Below are positions 58,201 to 61,174 of a stretch of DNA of 64,000 nt, in pieces (the stretch's first letter is position 1; each line of letters begins with the position of its first letter). The translations under genes and the position numbers were made by a program. The notes beneath the pieces were generated by a model. That model made no database searches and was not told the origin of the DNA. It was given only the letters and a program-made list of their open reading frames with translations. This DNA comes from Phoronis australis (Eukaryota; Phoronida; Phoronidae). Location: positions 402,866 to 466,865 of the forward strand of contig NMRA01000111.1 of the NCBI GenBank assembly GCA_002633005.1. Direction: 5' to 3'.

Positions 58201-61174
58201 GAAGCCACGAGCATTCGATTGGGCCGGGTGATCACAGTCTGGCGCGGGCTCGCTAAGGTGTTAGGAGAACAAAACCCAAAATGCAGAAGTTGTCTCTTAT
58301 AAATGTTTCGTCACAAAATGCTAACTAAATACACTTTACCCAAACTAAACAGCAATTATTGTAATAATTAATAACAAATGCGGATGCATGCTTGCAACAG
58401 CGAATACAGCACGTGTCTGAATTATGATTCAGGATGTTAGAGGGATACCAAACCCGGTTTTGGCCTATTAACAAATATTGAAAGAACTTTCTCCATCCAA
58501 TTCCCTGAGAGAAAATGATGCCCCCCTTCAATGTAACCCTCGAAAGTGTGGAATAAAATTTGAGAACTCTTTTCGACGTCTGCTAAACGAGGTAAGCGTG
58601 ACCTACGGTTTTAGCGAATCACGCAAAGAATCGTGCGAAGGTACTTGACTTACCTTAAAATTCATCAGCTTTGTGGTCGCTCATATTTAATGAGGAGCGT
58701 ATTATGGCAAATAAAACAAGCGTTTTAGGTTGTAAAAGTCACCATTCTTGTACAAATTTTAAAATTCAAAAACCGCAATGACCCGTACGTTTCACAAACT
58801 ATTCACTTACCAGCGCTAACAAGTGAGGTGAGCTGGCGAGGATCAGCATTAGAAAGCGGAATGACGTTAGTGGCGTAAAGTAACTATTTGCGGCGTAAAG
58901 TAATTACTTGACGCCGCAAAGTTACTGTGCACAGCAAATGATTACTTTAAGATTAGGTAGAGCCTCCAGCGCCACGGCCAAAAATTGTTCGTAACTCAAA
59001 ACCGGTAGGTTACCGAATTGTACTTATCGAAACCATGACGGTTGCAAGCTAGCAATGATATCTGTCGGAGCAAATTTTGTGCGAAAGTTTTTGAGAAGAT
59101 CTAGGGATAAAACTAACTCTTACACATTTATTTTGCATAACAATAACAATGAAAGTAACAGTAACAGTAACAGTAACACTAATATCCTTATCAGTATGAT
59201 ATTAATTATTATTATTATTTCTACTATTAATGTTACTGTTAATGTTATTGCAATTGTTATTATTATATTCACTACGGAAATTTAACAAAGACTATTGTCG
59301 ACCGCAATGTGTTAATGATGGGTCAGAAGACCGAGGCGATGTGATACAAATTAAATCAGCATGGTGACTTTGATCAACACTTTGAGATTCCGATCGACAC
59401 AAACAGGTCGAGGTTCCCATCTCGACTGGTTAGAGTTCTTTTCTTGATTACAAGGCAGTTGTGAGGAATGACCACCCACCAAGAACCATAATATCCAGCA
59501 TAGGGAGTAGAAGTTTTTAGCTGATTCCCACTTTTATCAATATTGACGCCAGAAGAAGCAGTAGCAAGTGATAAGAAAGACTGGCTGAAATCTTCAAAAC
59601 AAGAGTTTAGTATCATTTAAACAAAATGTCACCCAAGTGATCCTTTCCTCGGTAAGCTAAGAGATGACATGGGAAAGATGCTAAATCGCTTACTTGTGTA
59701 TGAAACAAATAAAACGTTTTCTGTATACTGTATTCCCTAGTATGCCTTCTGACATGCACTCCTGTGTATGTCCGGGGTCTCACAATCCTCTGCGTACACG
59801 CGTATGTCGTCTCACGTTACACGTGAAAAGGTGAATGAAAATTTTCTTCACAACGTCGCACATATAAAATCACGTTGCGTAGAGAATTGAAATTTCCAAA
59901 CGGATATAACGGGAATATCAACCATAGTGCTACCGTCGGCTACTACACGTCCTCTAATTTGACATTGCCAGTCGCCAATTGAGCGCGTATGCAGCCACAT
60001 TTCAAGATACAGTAAATTCCATACTTCATGCCCTAAAGATGAGACTAGCGTTCCTGTTGCATGTTCTTATAGTCAAATTCGTTTTTCTGAATAACATAAC
60101 TAATTCACGGGGTACGTTCAGAGCTATGAATTTTGCATTTGCCGAATTTTGGTAATTCAAGCCTTTTTATTGGACGTTTGCTTCGTGTTCTAATTTTGGG
60201 GGGGGTGTAGTTTAATCATCCCGAGACGAAAGTAGCATCTCACAACGTCTAGTACCGACTAATTGACTTTTTGCTGTGAGGAAACTTCGAAAAAATCTCA
60301 CAAAATTCAGGATCTTTGAAATACACGAGAAGGAAAAACTCTGTATTTATGTATGTATGAATGTATGTATGAATGAATGTATGTATGTATGCATGCATGT
60401 ATGTATTAATTTCGATAAAAACAAGACTAAACTTTTGGTGGTTTGAGAGATTGATACTGATTCGATCGTACATTATCCCGTCACTATGAGCGAATCAGTA
60501 ACAAGCTCCCTAACGAAAGGTTTAGCCGTGTTTTCAACGAAATTTGCGTACACGAAGGGCTGCTACCTAAATACACTGATGTGTGTACGAGTATATATGA
60601 AATACCAATTAATGTAATTTTGGTACTGTATGTATTCTATTTAACTCTTTTTTCGATGCTCATTGGTTTGAGAAAAGCTCATTTTTCAAATGAGAGAGTG
60701 TTAAATAACATCACTAAAAGTTGACCTCCTAGTTCAATCAAAATAATTAAAGATTTAGCCCTCAAATTTGGGGCGTTGTATGAAAACATCCTCACATATT
60801 TTTAATAACATTGAGAAGTCAACGTTGAGAGTCCACCCTCAACTTGTATCAAAGCAAAATTGGCTTATGATGATAATCTAGCAGCATAAGAAGGGACAAT
60901 CACAAGCAGCTGTATACTCAGCCAGTTTATGGATCTTAGTGGAGTCCCTATTTGAGACTGTTTCAAACAACCGGGCACAAACCCCCTACAGGAGGGAGTA
61001 CCCCTCACGTACCTTCTTATTGCCGACTTTGTCGGCCATTCGTCGAGCGAATGTGAGAATGCTTCCGATGCACTGATAAAACACGTCCGATACTTACTTT
61101 TGGGTTGAAGTTGGGTGGTAAGACAATGTCTCCTTCAAACTGACCAGACATCAATTCTGGATATTCGTCAGTCA
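1276..61174 (-). CDS. Astacin metalloprotease with C-terminal ShKT domain array (gene-level entry, partial at both ends)
   Basis: Thirteen minus-strand exons join into one frame-consistent gene: propeptide end, four catalytic-domain exons, a 39-nt linker exon and seven ShKT exons. Seen directly: FEGDI propeptide motif, HELMHALGFEHEQSRLDRD zinc site, SVMHY Met-turn and seven six-Cys ShKT modules (the sixth Cys of the last one falls at its donor). Astacins are secreted or membrane-anchored zinc endopeptidases (MEROPS M12A). ShKT tails occur in nematode, cnidarian and other invertebrate astacins and are usually taken as protein-interaction or targeting modules. Introns run from about 0.4 to 11.5 kb and are full of transposons. 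The signal peptide and upstream propeptide exon were not found up to 64000. The stop codon is either just after the last ShKT exon or outside the window. Orthology is not assigned, so no symbol is given. Confidence 0.93.
1471..2098 (+). repeat. Duplicated intron segment, copy 2
   Basis: This is the direct copy of 213-868, about 1.26 kb away, and starts at GGGATGAAAAACAAATCAC. It lies just upstream, in gene sense, of ShKT exon 7. The duplication therefore spans the distance that separates a ShKT exon from its upstream intron. Confidence 0.8.
2360..2530 (+). repeat. Inverted-repeat arm, left (pairs with 5430-5570)
   Basis: The reverse complement of this stretch resembles 5430-5570. Shared words include ACGTGCAAGT, CTTGGGAACTTTTT and AAAGTGGCCAC. 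Identity is moderate. The two arms enclose about 2.9 kb containing a TE ORF relic, so they may be the ends of one old transposon. Confidence 0.5.
3111..3510 (-). pseudogene. C-terminal part of a TE-encoded protein (relic)
   Basis: The minus strand reads EDIEPIVCKLYGESSTVNKA, then after a frame shift MPPHNDCLLLHAKRVNYQSS, a GW motif, a W-M-T-L-P segment and a Cys-rich end (CKRSGCSKNCALVWSQAC). The order FVCxLYG, LPPTxDALxxHxxRAxYQ, GW, Cys cluster is one I associate with a large multicopy TE-borne ORF family in invertebrates that carries the GCDxTS nuclease-like motif. That assignment is from memory of the pattern. The frame break marks it as dead. See the related relic at 38520-38805. Confidence 0.55.
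5430..5570 (+). repeat. Inverted-repeat arm, right (pairs with 2360-2530)
   Basis: This is the partner of the arm at 2360-2530. It shares the words AACGTGCAAGTG, CTTGGGAACTTTTTT and AGAAAGTGGCCACGGA in opposite orientation. Confidence 0.5.
5876..5992 (-). CDS. ShKT domain exon 6
   Basis: A 117-nt phase 1-1 exon (CCACAG acceptor, GTAAGT donor) contains CEDKTTCPHYPVTSC, then VGTYEPWARINCPLYCGYC and the tail APL. All six Cys are present, although the first loop is one residue shorter than in exon 4. The GTYEPWARxNCPxxCGYC core nearly repeats exon 7, so exons 6 and 7 look like the most recent duplication. Confidence 0.92.
5993..8920. other. Intron sequence without a recognised gene
   Basis: This is intron between ShKT exons 5 and 6. 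It holds short open frames without family motifs. A more GC-rich patch lies at 7020-7980, and a short CCCCCCGAAGCCCCCTGGCTACGG-like tract at 8640-8665 looks repetitive. A plus-strand frame at 7689-7913 (Ser/Ala-rich) has no homology that I recognise. Confidence 0.5.
8930..10265 (-). mobile_element. Non-LTR retrotransposon (LINE) reverse transcriptase relic
   Basis: Read on the minus strand, RT motifs appear in the right order but in different frames. LKGKAAGIDYVIFEMLK, a NYRRI block and RKLFTKHLG lie at 9852-10265. CAFVDYLKAFDRVPHMLL, the catalytic A motif, is near 9680-9735. GTRQGCKISPLLF is near 9510-9550, and the catalytic YVDDMVL near 9420-9445. The pieces fit the CR1/Rex-like group of LINEs. 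Stops and frameshifts make it non-functional. No endonuclease domain is seen upstream, so the copy is probably 5'-truncated. It lies in the same orientation as the host gene. Confidence 0.88.
10334..10465 (-). CDS. ShKT domain exon 5
   Basis: A 132-nt phase 1-1 exon encodes YCRDKLVDCNVYPSWTC, then VGSYEPWARDNCSLTCGYC and a Ser/Pro/Thr linker (SKSPTPP). All six Cys are present. The acceptor is TTATAG and the donor GTTTGA, both weaker than the others, so this exon may be skipped in some transcripts. Frame and length remain compatible with inclusion. Confidence 0.85.
11020..12295 (+). mobile_element. DIRS-type (tyrosine recombinase) retrotransposon relic
   Basis: The first part reads YKVKELHNIFQRKR, TLRYMMSFIGLLNFSCYV and RSWLIFLHHFIGK, matching the thumb region that follows the RT of DIRS/Ngaro elements. 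Next come a CTDAAA RNase H-like strand and a TFKELFP motif. The end reads FSFRIGAATCAAALGI, then GR-KSDTVRSYMHMP, matching the tyrosine-recombinase C-terminus (R-I-G-A and the Tyr of KSDxxRxYM). Frameshifts and stops break it. The RT core (YxDD) is absent, so the 5' half is missing. No split direct or inverted terminal repeats were identified. Confidence 0.8.
13174..13331 (+). repeat. Left terminal inverted repeat of element C
   Basis: It pairs with 14714-14870 over its whole length. Shared words include AAAATAAGGTTGGTTGGTTA and ACTCGTCCGCTACTCCGG. Confidence 0.93.
13547..13819 (+). CDS. P2X7 C-terminal-type Cys-rich domain ORF in transposon
   Basis: The 90-residue ORF has an acidic lead, then VGGYMFEPEYNEAEY and DTSWCKCTVCVVM, then ECLCCSEFDEAK. 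The Y-x-FEPE motif and the W-C-x-C-x2-C-V-V-M...E-C-x-C-C pattern resemble the zinc-binding cytoplasmic tail of the P2X7 receptor, a domain also found in stand-alone invertebrate and fish proteins. No P2X channel transmembrane part is present. The ORF stops after the first Cys cluster, so it is truncated or continues after a frameshift or intron. It converges with the THAP ORF inside the same TIRs. Confidence 0.75.
   Translation: MSDGDLVHSSVDEDFFHRHSVGGYMFEPEYNEAEYAQAQAAVDKNEAATEDRRGDTSWCKCTVCVVMLTSMECLCCSEFDEAKPLPDTVK
13969..14605 (-). pseudogene. THAP zinc-finger protein ORF in transposon (probably frameshifted)
   Basis: Starting at 14605 it reads MPHCCCVPGCTNYRL, then a PLHRFP loop, RRTWFVRV, VCGKHFLPSDYE and DAIPSV. 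That gives the C-x4-C...C-x2-H zinc ligands plus the Pro, Phe, Trp and xxPxx positions of a THAP DNA-binding domain (about 90 residues). The first frame stops at 14153. A different frame continues as a Ser/Pro-rich, then acidic tail ending FDKFIVDLSKVL at 13969, which suggests a frameshift near 14230. The domain would bind DNA, most simply the element's own ends, by analogy with other THAP transposases. Confidence 0.82.
14714..14870 (+). repeat. Right terminal inverted repeat of element C
   Basis: This is the inverted partner of 13174-13331 and ends GCCTTCGCCT before TTAA. Confidence 0.93.
15120..15300 (+). repeat. Imperfect palindrome
   Basis: The words CATGTCGTATCGAGAATTCA near 15155 and AAATTCTCGATATGATAT near 15232 form an inverted pair around a short loop. 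This suggests a small foldback MITE. No coding content is seen. Confidence 0.5.
15530..16370 (+). mobile_element. Large foldback (hairpin) element
   Basis: Arms of roughly 300-400 bp pair across a short centre. 15600-15845 mirrors 16045-16290: TAATAGAAACATT pairs with AATGTTTCTATTA, and ACACATACTCGATATTAGG pairs with CCTAATATCGAGTATGTGT. The pairing extends inward to GCATCCA words at about 15885 and 16015. Arms differ at several sites, so it is not an assembly artefact. No ORF with family motifs is present. Confidence 0.75.
16393..16545 (+). repeat. Two tandem ~75-bp units
   Basis: The unit begins GGGCGGCACAGCACTAAAAA and recurs as GGGCGGCGCAGCACTGAAAA at about 16467. Each unit ends GGTGCA-CGCCC, so every unit is also flanked by short inverted GGGCG/CGCCC words. 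Confidence 0.7.
17631..17774 (-). CDS. ShKT domain exon 4
   Basis: A 144-nt phase 1-1 exon (TGACAG acceptor, GTCAGT donor) has a six-Cys module: CEDKASNCGRYRESGC, then NNDSWLKDNCALSCGFC. A short Thr-rich linker with TTT and a NIS glycosylation sequon follows. It is the longest ShKT exon here because of this tail. Its core differs most from the other six (SWLKDNC instead of PWARxNC). Confidence 0.9.
17976..19205 (+). mobile_element. TIR-bounded array of ~430-bp tandem repeats
   Basis: Identical 13-bp inverted ends (ACTCTGCGCGTGC at 17976, its complement ending at 19205) enclose repeated units. The anchor CCGGAAGAGGTCA or its variant occurs at about 18197, 18628 and 19072, giving periods near 431 and 444 bp. 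Inside each unit GGTCATTAGGTGCA-like words recur. The left end is itself a short hairpin. A CT/TTC-rich tract lies at 18040-18075. This resembles satellite-carrying MITEs or Helitron-like elements, but neither class is proven. Confidence 0.6.
19738..19945 (+). mobile_element. MITE-like repeat, CAGCCGATTTC family (short copy)
   Basis: It starts CAGCCGATTTCATAAAGGTGG, has many AAACCAGGTTTA words in both orientations, and ends near CTGGATTAACCCAACA. The same starting and ending words bound or occur in the longer element at 55273-56633. Confidence 0.6.
19960..21021 (+). mobile_element. ~1.06-kb element with GTGACGTCAC inverted ends
   Basis: The left end TCAATGTGACGTCACAGGAA plus GTAGGGCAAAA is mirrored by TTTTGCCCTTCTTCAGGTGA plus CGTCACAGTTGA on the right (about 30 bp with few mismatches). 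Short open frames inside carry no motif I recognise. It sits about 125 bp from ShKT exon 3. Confidence 0.55.
21146..21262 (-). CDS. ShKT domain exon 3
   Basis: A 117-nt phase 1-1 exon (AAAACAG acceptor, GTAAGT donor) encodes a complete six-Cys ShKT module. It begins CENKFERCDYYGAGIC and ends NGTYELWAREYCAKFCGFC plus PSG. The NGTYELWA segment closely parallels the GTYEPWA of exon 6 and GAYEPWA of exon 7, suggesting shared ancestry within the gene. NGT is a possible glycosylation site. Confidence 0.92.
21402..21540 (+). mobile_element. 139-bp MITE, GTTCAGTAACGCTAGGACC family
   Basis: Inverted ends GTTCAGTAGACGCTAGGACC and GGTCCTAGCGTTACTGAAC enclose GAAATACACGGCAATATCTC. The core recurs inverted at 62570-62660. 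Confidence 0.75.
21677..21861 (+). mobile_element. 185-bp MITE, CAATTGACCTATCGC family, copy 1
   Basis: The ends are CAATTGATCTATCGC and GCGATAGGTCAATTG. The interior, including GCAACGTGTTGTTTGT, matches 53650-53829 in the same orientation. Confidence 0.85.
22570..24420 (+). mobile_element. LINE relic: endonuclease domain and linker
   Basis: Frameshifted plus-strand pieces follow LINE order. SVNIQSLNAKF starts near 22580, an IQES block follows, then GYNLYYKP. A GGDYDLNLLDL block is at about 22960, then RHSITYPSRVSSPSATLIDN and SSDHCAIF at 23040-23200, which is the APE-type endonuclease with its SDH catalytic end. At 24085-24400, WPSAVDKKSWSALHDDLDNI, DRFGTER and a Lys/Arg-rich stretch match the linker that precedes RT in several such LINEs. 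The RT itself is absent. No functional ORF remains. Confidence 0.75.
25768..26700 (+). mobile_element. Nested 933-bp TIR transposon inside copy A
   Basis: TIRs of about 120-130 bp (from AGTAGTATAGTAAGAGGTTT at 25768 and its complement ending at 26700) are nearly identical. A 6-bp TTTATT duplication flanks it (25762-25767, 26701-26706). Copy B lacks it at the matching point, where it reads GCAGTGTTTTATTCATTGCC, so the insertion is clean. A minus-strand ORF (26332-26709) starts in the right TIR. The superfamily is unassigned. Six-to-seven-bp duplications are reported for Dada elements, but no Dada motif was recognised. Confidence 0.85.
26332..26709 (-). CDS. Unidentified ORF of the nested transposon
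   Basis: A 125-residue frame begins just inside the right TIR. Its second half looks protein-like: TTYYVGTDDGQSHFSCKGVQ, KARYLKVLQTTKSS, NKGFRLGGDNTMYTYLQERC and a closing FTYFYPKRRVFDDGVTTGPL. The balanced composition and ordered aromatic/basic blocks suggest a remnant of a real TE protein, but I do not recognise the family and cannot give a function. The first 25 or so residues are translated TIR, so the true start may be later. Confidence 0.4.
   Translation of the reverse strand: MNKSSIVRGFGRLFCGSRSKVIYMKGQRSRVLTAIGRDTTYYVGTDDGQSHFSCKGVQTQRNAIDKARYLKVLQTTKSSSALNKGFRLGGDNTMYTYLQERCAFTYFYPKRRVFDDGVTTGPLNI
26795..26806 (+). promoter_or_regulatory. Possible TATA box of copy A plus-strand ORF
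   Basis: CTATATAAGTATT lies about 60 bp before the ATG at 26860 of the P2X7-tail-type relic. It is a reasonable TATA element by sequence only. Confidence 0.35.
26860..27030 (+). pseudogene. P2X7 C-terminal-type ORF relic in copy A
   Basis: From the ATG at 26860 a Ser/Arg-rich lead (RTRARSVPTSQVDR) runs into a stop. One base shift restores a frame reading SFTGYQFEQEYSDEEILERR. The Y-x-FE-x-E-Y-S-D-E-E motif parallels YMFEPEYNEAEY of copy C at the same position in the element. The W-C-x-C cluster is missing. Beyond about 27030 the DNA is antisense to the THAP relic. Confidence 0.5.
27060..27239 (-). pseudogene. THAP domain relic in copy A
   Basis: The minus strand reads RCIVPACPN, a stop, ADIFFLPPGESEMLRTWLMV, then KHLRVCGLQ. 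The C-x4-C, the R-x-W and the V-C-G of a THAP domain are visible. The initiator ATG of copy B is GTG here, an in-frame TAA is present, and the zinc-binding His of C-x2-H has become Gln. It is clearly dead. Confidence 0.7.
27412..29869. other. Intron stretch with weak relics only
   Basis: This is host intron between ShKT exons 2 and 3. A plus-strand stretch at 28365-28740 reads in two frames as an acidic EQEMNKYYEE segment, then a KPYELDPPAREAASSSAS segment before a stop. The PYELDP part faintly recalls the Y-x-FEPE motif of the transposon ORFs, too weak to call. A GCACTAGCACTAGCAGTAGC tract lies at 29780-29799. Confidence 0.4.
29870..31735 (+). mobile_element. LINE relic: RT core to C-terminus, split by a SINE
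   Basis: Motifs in order on the plus strand, in shifting frames: SGKLFTKLINARLPSWVNDN (29895), YAVYVDFSQAFDNI (about 30060-30105), GTRQGCMLSPF (about 30160), a YDDYM-like remnant (about 30292), MVFRKGG, then GFKEYSCIEHVQLKFCKQLL, NHAVLGELGRYPI and, after the SINE, the Cys-His and HKFVKLM end. The same C-terminal family appears at 47113-47631. The gap at 31203-31440 is an inserted SINE; removing it makes KLRCPNHNLMVEKGRH continuous. Confidence 0.85.
31203..31440 (-). mobile_element. tRNA-derived SINE with 14-bp target-site duplication
   Basis: The minus strand starts GAGGAGGCAGTGTGGCCTGG (A-box-like) and about 50 nt later has GTGGGTTCAAGTCCCACC, a canonical polymerase III B box in a T-arm. 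It ends in a T-rich tail. The direct repeat TGATGGTAGAGAAA flanks it exactly (31189-31202 and 31441-31454). A short palindrome TGATACACGTTGTATCA lies in the body. It interrupts the LINE ORF precisely. Confidence 0.92.
31736..32699. other. Intron stretch, nothing recognised
   Basis: This is host intron between the LINE/SINE block and ShKT exon 2. Open frames here have no family motifs. The ShKT exon's own frame stays open downstream of its donor for over 300 bp by chance. Confidence 0.5.
32700..32810 (-). CDS. ShKT domain exon 2
   Basis: A 111-nt phase 1-1 exon (TTTCAG acceptor, GTAAAT donor) encodes a six-Cys ShKT module: ECDDKITTC, then CFGSNKTWAEENCPKTCGFC. NKT is a possible N-glycosylation site. 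The first Cys pair spacing (C-DDKITT-C) and the final C-x3-C-x2-C match the family. The exon ends right after the last Cys, so it carries almost no linker. Confidence 0.9.
33247..33262 (+). repeat. Poly-G tract ending in an ambiguous base
   Basis: About 15 G residues are followed by one N at 33262. The true length is uncertain. Confidence 0.9.
34253..34366 (-). CDS. ShKT domain exon 1
   Basis: A 114-nt phase 1-1 exon holds one complete ShKT module: C-LDK-C-(9)-C-x(5)-W-A-R-K-N-C-E-R-S-C-G-Y-C, six Cys in the family spacing. The donor is GTATGT and the acceptor CTCGTAG. Where the potassium-channel-blocking toxin has a Lys-Tyr pair, this domain has the W-A-R/K-x-N-C segment common in extracellular enzymes, so it is a structural module of the protease and not a toxin gene. 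Confidence 0.88.
36000..38018 (+). mobile_element. Kolobok-like DNA transposon (copy B)
   Basis: The ends AGGAGAATGCCACC and GGTGGAATTTTCCT are inverted relatives flanked by TTAA (35996-35999, 38019-38022). The left 480 bp, a middle stretch (about 36845-36955) and the right 250 bp align with copy A. It carries a minus-strand THAP relic. The plus-strand P2X7-tail motif was not found in the corresponding middle region, which differs from copy A. No transposase core was found. Confidence 0.8.
37595..37838 (-). pseudogene. THAP domain relic in copy B
   Basis: From ATG at 37838 it reads MVWCIILACANYEAARKTGI, SCFYLLESP, then a stop. After a shift it reads PRVCGRHFVNSG, and in another frame KRLGLKSDAVPSV. 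These are the C-x4-C, C-x2-H and final AVPTF-like elements of a THAP domain in the correct order, spread over three frames. It is dead, but it retains both zinc-ligand pairs. Confidence 0.75.
38520..38805 (+). pseudogene. TE-encoded protein relic with GCDxTS-like motif
   Basis: The frame reads VTTIDSEHVNVHAQLRLIDG, ADAVLPLHVITGRDHTSWWF, RHDEKNVSEKVLDD. The LPxLHxxTGxDxTS block, seen intact in many invertebrate TE proteins, recalls the GCDY turn of XPG/FEN1 nucleases; here Cys is replaced by Arg. It is probably the middle part of the protein whose C-terminus survives at 3111-3510. It adjoins the right end of copy B. Confidence 0.5.
38806..41490. other. Intron stretch with one unexplained ORF
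   Basis: A plus-strand frame at 40889-41233 ends in DWLKPQQDKDFVSRLAALNR, HGKLSNYEESEFDSIFEEDF and RFKLGRKVVQSV. Its composition is protein-like, with charged and amphipathic blocks, but I recognise no family and found no intron partner. It could be a retrogene fragment or part of an unknown TE. A single N lies at 40333. Confidence 0.3.
41496..42170 (+). repeat. Direct repeats bracketing a ~510-bp segment
   Basis: GCCTGGTATTCATCTAAATT-like sequence and the following ~75 bp, to AAAATTCTCTGTCTAATAT, occur at about 41500-41575 and again at 42092-42164 in the same orientation. The segment between has a frame with no recognised motif. Confidence 0.65.
42310..42430 (-). pseudogene. LINE C-terminal zinc-knuckle relic
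   Basis: The minus strand reads CTCMLCQSQTETVHHILFEC, then NNIKNNRRITQLG. The C-x2-C...H-x3-4-C layout with HxLFEC is typical of the C-terminus of non-LTR retrotransposon proteins. No RT part is found next to it. Confidence 0.55.
42435..45890. other. Intron stretch, nothing recognised
   Basis: This is part of the 11.5-kb intron between the linker exon and the first ShKT exon. Several frames of 60-145 codons are present on both strands, including 44434-44871 on the minus strand. Compositions are intron-like and no domain motif is visible. Confidence 0.5.
45896..45934 (-). CDS. Probable 39-nt linker exon between protease and ShKT array
   Basis: Between a GGAACAG acceptor and a GTAAGC donor lie 13 codons reading roughly GPLFPSIKVAINS once the split codon is completed. 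The exon is phase 1 on both sides, as required between the catalytic exon and the first ShKT exon. It lies about 0.4 kb downstream of the catalytic domain. It has no domain of its own, so support is limited to splice signals and phase. Confidence 0.5.
46347..46556 (-). CDS. Exon: astacin Met-turn and end of catalytic domain
   Basis: A 210-nt exon (TTTCAG acceptor, GTAAGT donor) encodes YDENFEKHLSLDHLNQSYDY, GSVMHYPAYAFS, a PTITPKQ strand and LSPTDIKMIQLLYGC. SVMHY is the Met-turn with the zinc-switch Tyr. The YGC near the end is the final disulfide Cys of the roughly 198-residue catalytic domain, close to the usual astacin length. It enters and leaves in phase 1, so the exons after it can be added or lost without breaking frame. 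Confidence 0.95.
46590..46840 (+). repeat. Two diverged tandem units next to an astacin exon
   Basis: ACC-CCTTTTTGCATTTTAAC, then GCCTACGCACCCTACGTTACGGT, recurs about 100 bp later as ACTCTTTTTACATTTTGACA, then GCGTACGCACCGTACGTAACGGT. This lies in the intron just upstream, in gene sense, of the Met-turn exon. Confidence 0.6.
47036..47112 (+). repeat. (TA)n microsatellite
   Basis: About 38 uninterrupted TA units abut the 3' end of the minus-strand LINE relic that follows. Confidence 0.97.
47113..47640 (-). mobile_element. LINE C-terminal relic
   Basis: An open minus-strand frame reads QRCKDIDQQKWQEILNYS, LQTYRTFKLNICFENYLDV, RLRCSAQALMIEKGRH, then RLCPLCIRTNVESEYHFVSE and PFYDDLRKRYLPAW, FNRLM. 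This matches the C-terminal domain (RCS...IExGR...C-x2-C...E-x-HF) of the same LINE family as 29870-31735. It is less decayed than the other LINE relics here, with 172 codons uninterrupted, and ends at a TA microsatellite. The upstream RT part is missing. Confidence 0.75.
48116..48291 (-). CDS. Exon: astacin active site (zinc-binding motif)
   Basis: A 176-nt exon (TTTCAG acceptor, GTGATT donor) contains GCSSSVGR, LGVGCERKGT and the zinc signature MHELMHALGFEHEQSRLDRD. In the signature three His bind zinc, Glu is the general base, and GFxHExxRxDRD is the astacin extension. Every catalytic residue is intact, so the exon shows no decay. It enters in phase 2 and leaves in phase 1, fitting both neighbours. 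Here an ATG in the exon is internal, not a start. Confidence 0.96.
48790..49280 (+). repeat. (GA)n microsatellite with assembly gap
   Basis: GAGAGA tracts at 48793-48852 and 49174-49277 flank 321 N (48853-49173). The real repeat length is unknown. Open frames across it are artefacts. Confidence 0.98.
49281..51500. other. Intron stretch, nothing recognised
   Basis: This is host intron between the catalytic exons. A plus-strand frame at 49603-49851 has no motif. No TIR or repeat pair was identified. Confidence 0.5.
51525..51800 (+). repeat. GGGA-rich and (TG)n simple repeats
   Basis: 51525-51660 is purine-rich with AGGGAGGGACGGA-like words. 51690-51790 is TG/CG dinucleotide repeat with several interruptions. 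GGG runs could form G-quadruplexes. Confidence 0.85.
52340..53080 (+). mobile_element. Element edged by inverted GTCGTGGGTCGAGG minisatellites (copy 1)
   Basis: The left edge (52350-52440) has repeated CCTCGACCCACGAC. The right edge (52995-53075) has the reverse complement GTCGTGGGTCGAGGGG. Between them about 550 bp, including GCTTTCAAACTTGCCGAAGC, aligns inverted with 63050-63600. The minisatellite edges thus act like terminal inverted repeats. No coding content was seen. Confidence 0.65.
53650..53829 (+). mobile_element. 180-bp MITE, CAATTGACCTATCGC family, copy 2
   Basis: The ends are CAATTGACCTATCGC and GCGATAGGTCAATT. The interior matches copy 1 at 21677-21861. Its right edge is about 19 bp from the splice donor of the astacin exon at 53848-53983. 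Confidence 0.85.
53848..53983 (-). CDS. Exon: astacin catalytic domain, upper sub-domain
   Basis: A 136-nt exon (TTCCAG acceptor, GTAATT donor) encodes YRKNAILAAMQEIMYFTKVG, then NDSCIEFIQRTTEPDYITI. The helix with AAM, the SCIxF strand and the DYITI strand are standard astacin features. The Cys in SCIEF is the first of the four disulfide Cys. It enters in phase 1 and leaves in phase 2. A MITE copy begins only about 19 bp downstream of its donor. The donor +5 position is T instead of G, so it is weaker than the other donors of the gene. Confidence 0.9.
53984..55270. other. Intron stretch, nothing recognised
   Basis: AT-rich host intron. A short frame at 54824-55009 has no motif. No repeat pair was identified. 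Confidence 0.5.
55273..56633 (+). mobile_element. ~1.36-kb element, CAGCCGATTTC family (long copy)
   Basis: It starts CAGCCGATTTCGCAAAGGTGG and ends with the complementary GGTTTCACGGCTG after an AAACCACTTTTATGGAATTG stretch. Many inverted AAACCAGG/CCTGGTTT words fill both sides. A short frame near 55519 starts MADLYDIGATEYAF but soon breaks. It may be the longer parent of the short copy at 19738-19945. Confidence 0.55.
56640..57504. other. Intron stretch, nothing recognised
   Basis: Host intron next to the N-terminal catalytic exon. GCGT-containing words repeat at 56680-56760. No coding signal seen. Confidence 0.45.
57505..57574 (-). CDS. Exon: N-terminus of mature astacin domain
   Basis: A 70-nt exon (TTACAG acceptor, GTAAGT donor) encodes NRKAYMGRLWENGKVYYII plus TDTF. 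This matches the usual mature astacin start (R-N-x, then L-W-x-x-G-x-x-x-Y). Activation cleavage would fall close to the preceding exon junction (PK|NR), which is where astacin propeptides are removed. It enters in phase 0 and leaves in phase 1. Another open frame runs over the same DNA but shows no family motif. Confidence 0.9.
57575..59140. other. Intron stretch with a small palindrome
   Basis: GTGGCGTAAAGTAACTATTT and GCGGCGTAAAGTAATTACTT followed by GACGCCGCAAAGTTAC (58870-58926) form a short direct-plus-inverted cluster. Otherwise nothing was recognised. Confidence 0.4.
59145..59265 (+). repeat. AACAGT/ATT-rich simple repeat, self-complementary
   Basis: AGTAACAGTAACAGTAACAG on the left and ATTAATGTTACTGTTAATGT on the right are near-complements around an ATTATTATT centre. 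Confidence 0.75.
60340..60412 (+). repeat. (TGTATGTATGAA)n-type microsatellite
   Basis: Imperfect ATGTATGTATGAATG units over about 70 bp. Confidence 0.9.
61098..61174 (-). CDS. Exon: end of astacin propeptide
   Basis: A 77-nt exon between a pyrimidine-rich CTTCAG acceptor and a perfect GTAAGT donor encodes 25 complete codons. They include YPELMSGQFEGDIVLPP. This carries the FxGD propeptide motif of astacins, whose Asp occupies the catalytic zinc in the zymogen (aspartate switch). It enters in phase 1 and leaves in phase 0, matching the next exon. The open frame extends upstream to an ATG at 61253, but that stretch has no signal-peptide character and reads better as intron. Confidence 0.85.

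Noticed and set aside
59374-59616. Minus-strand frame in the intron between propeptide and mature-domain exons
   Set aside because: The flanking exons already join in frame (phase 0); no astacin motif is present.
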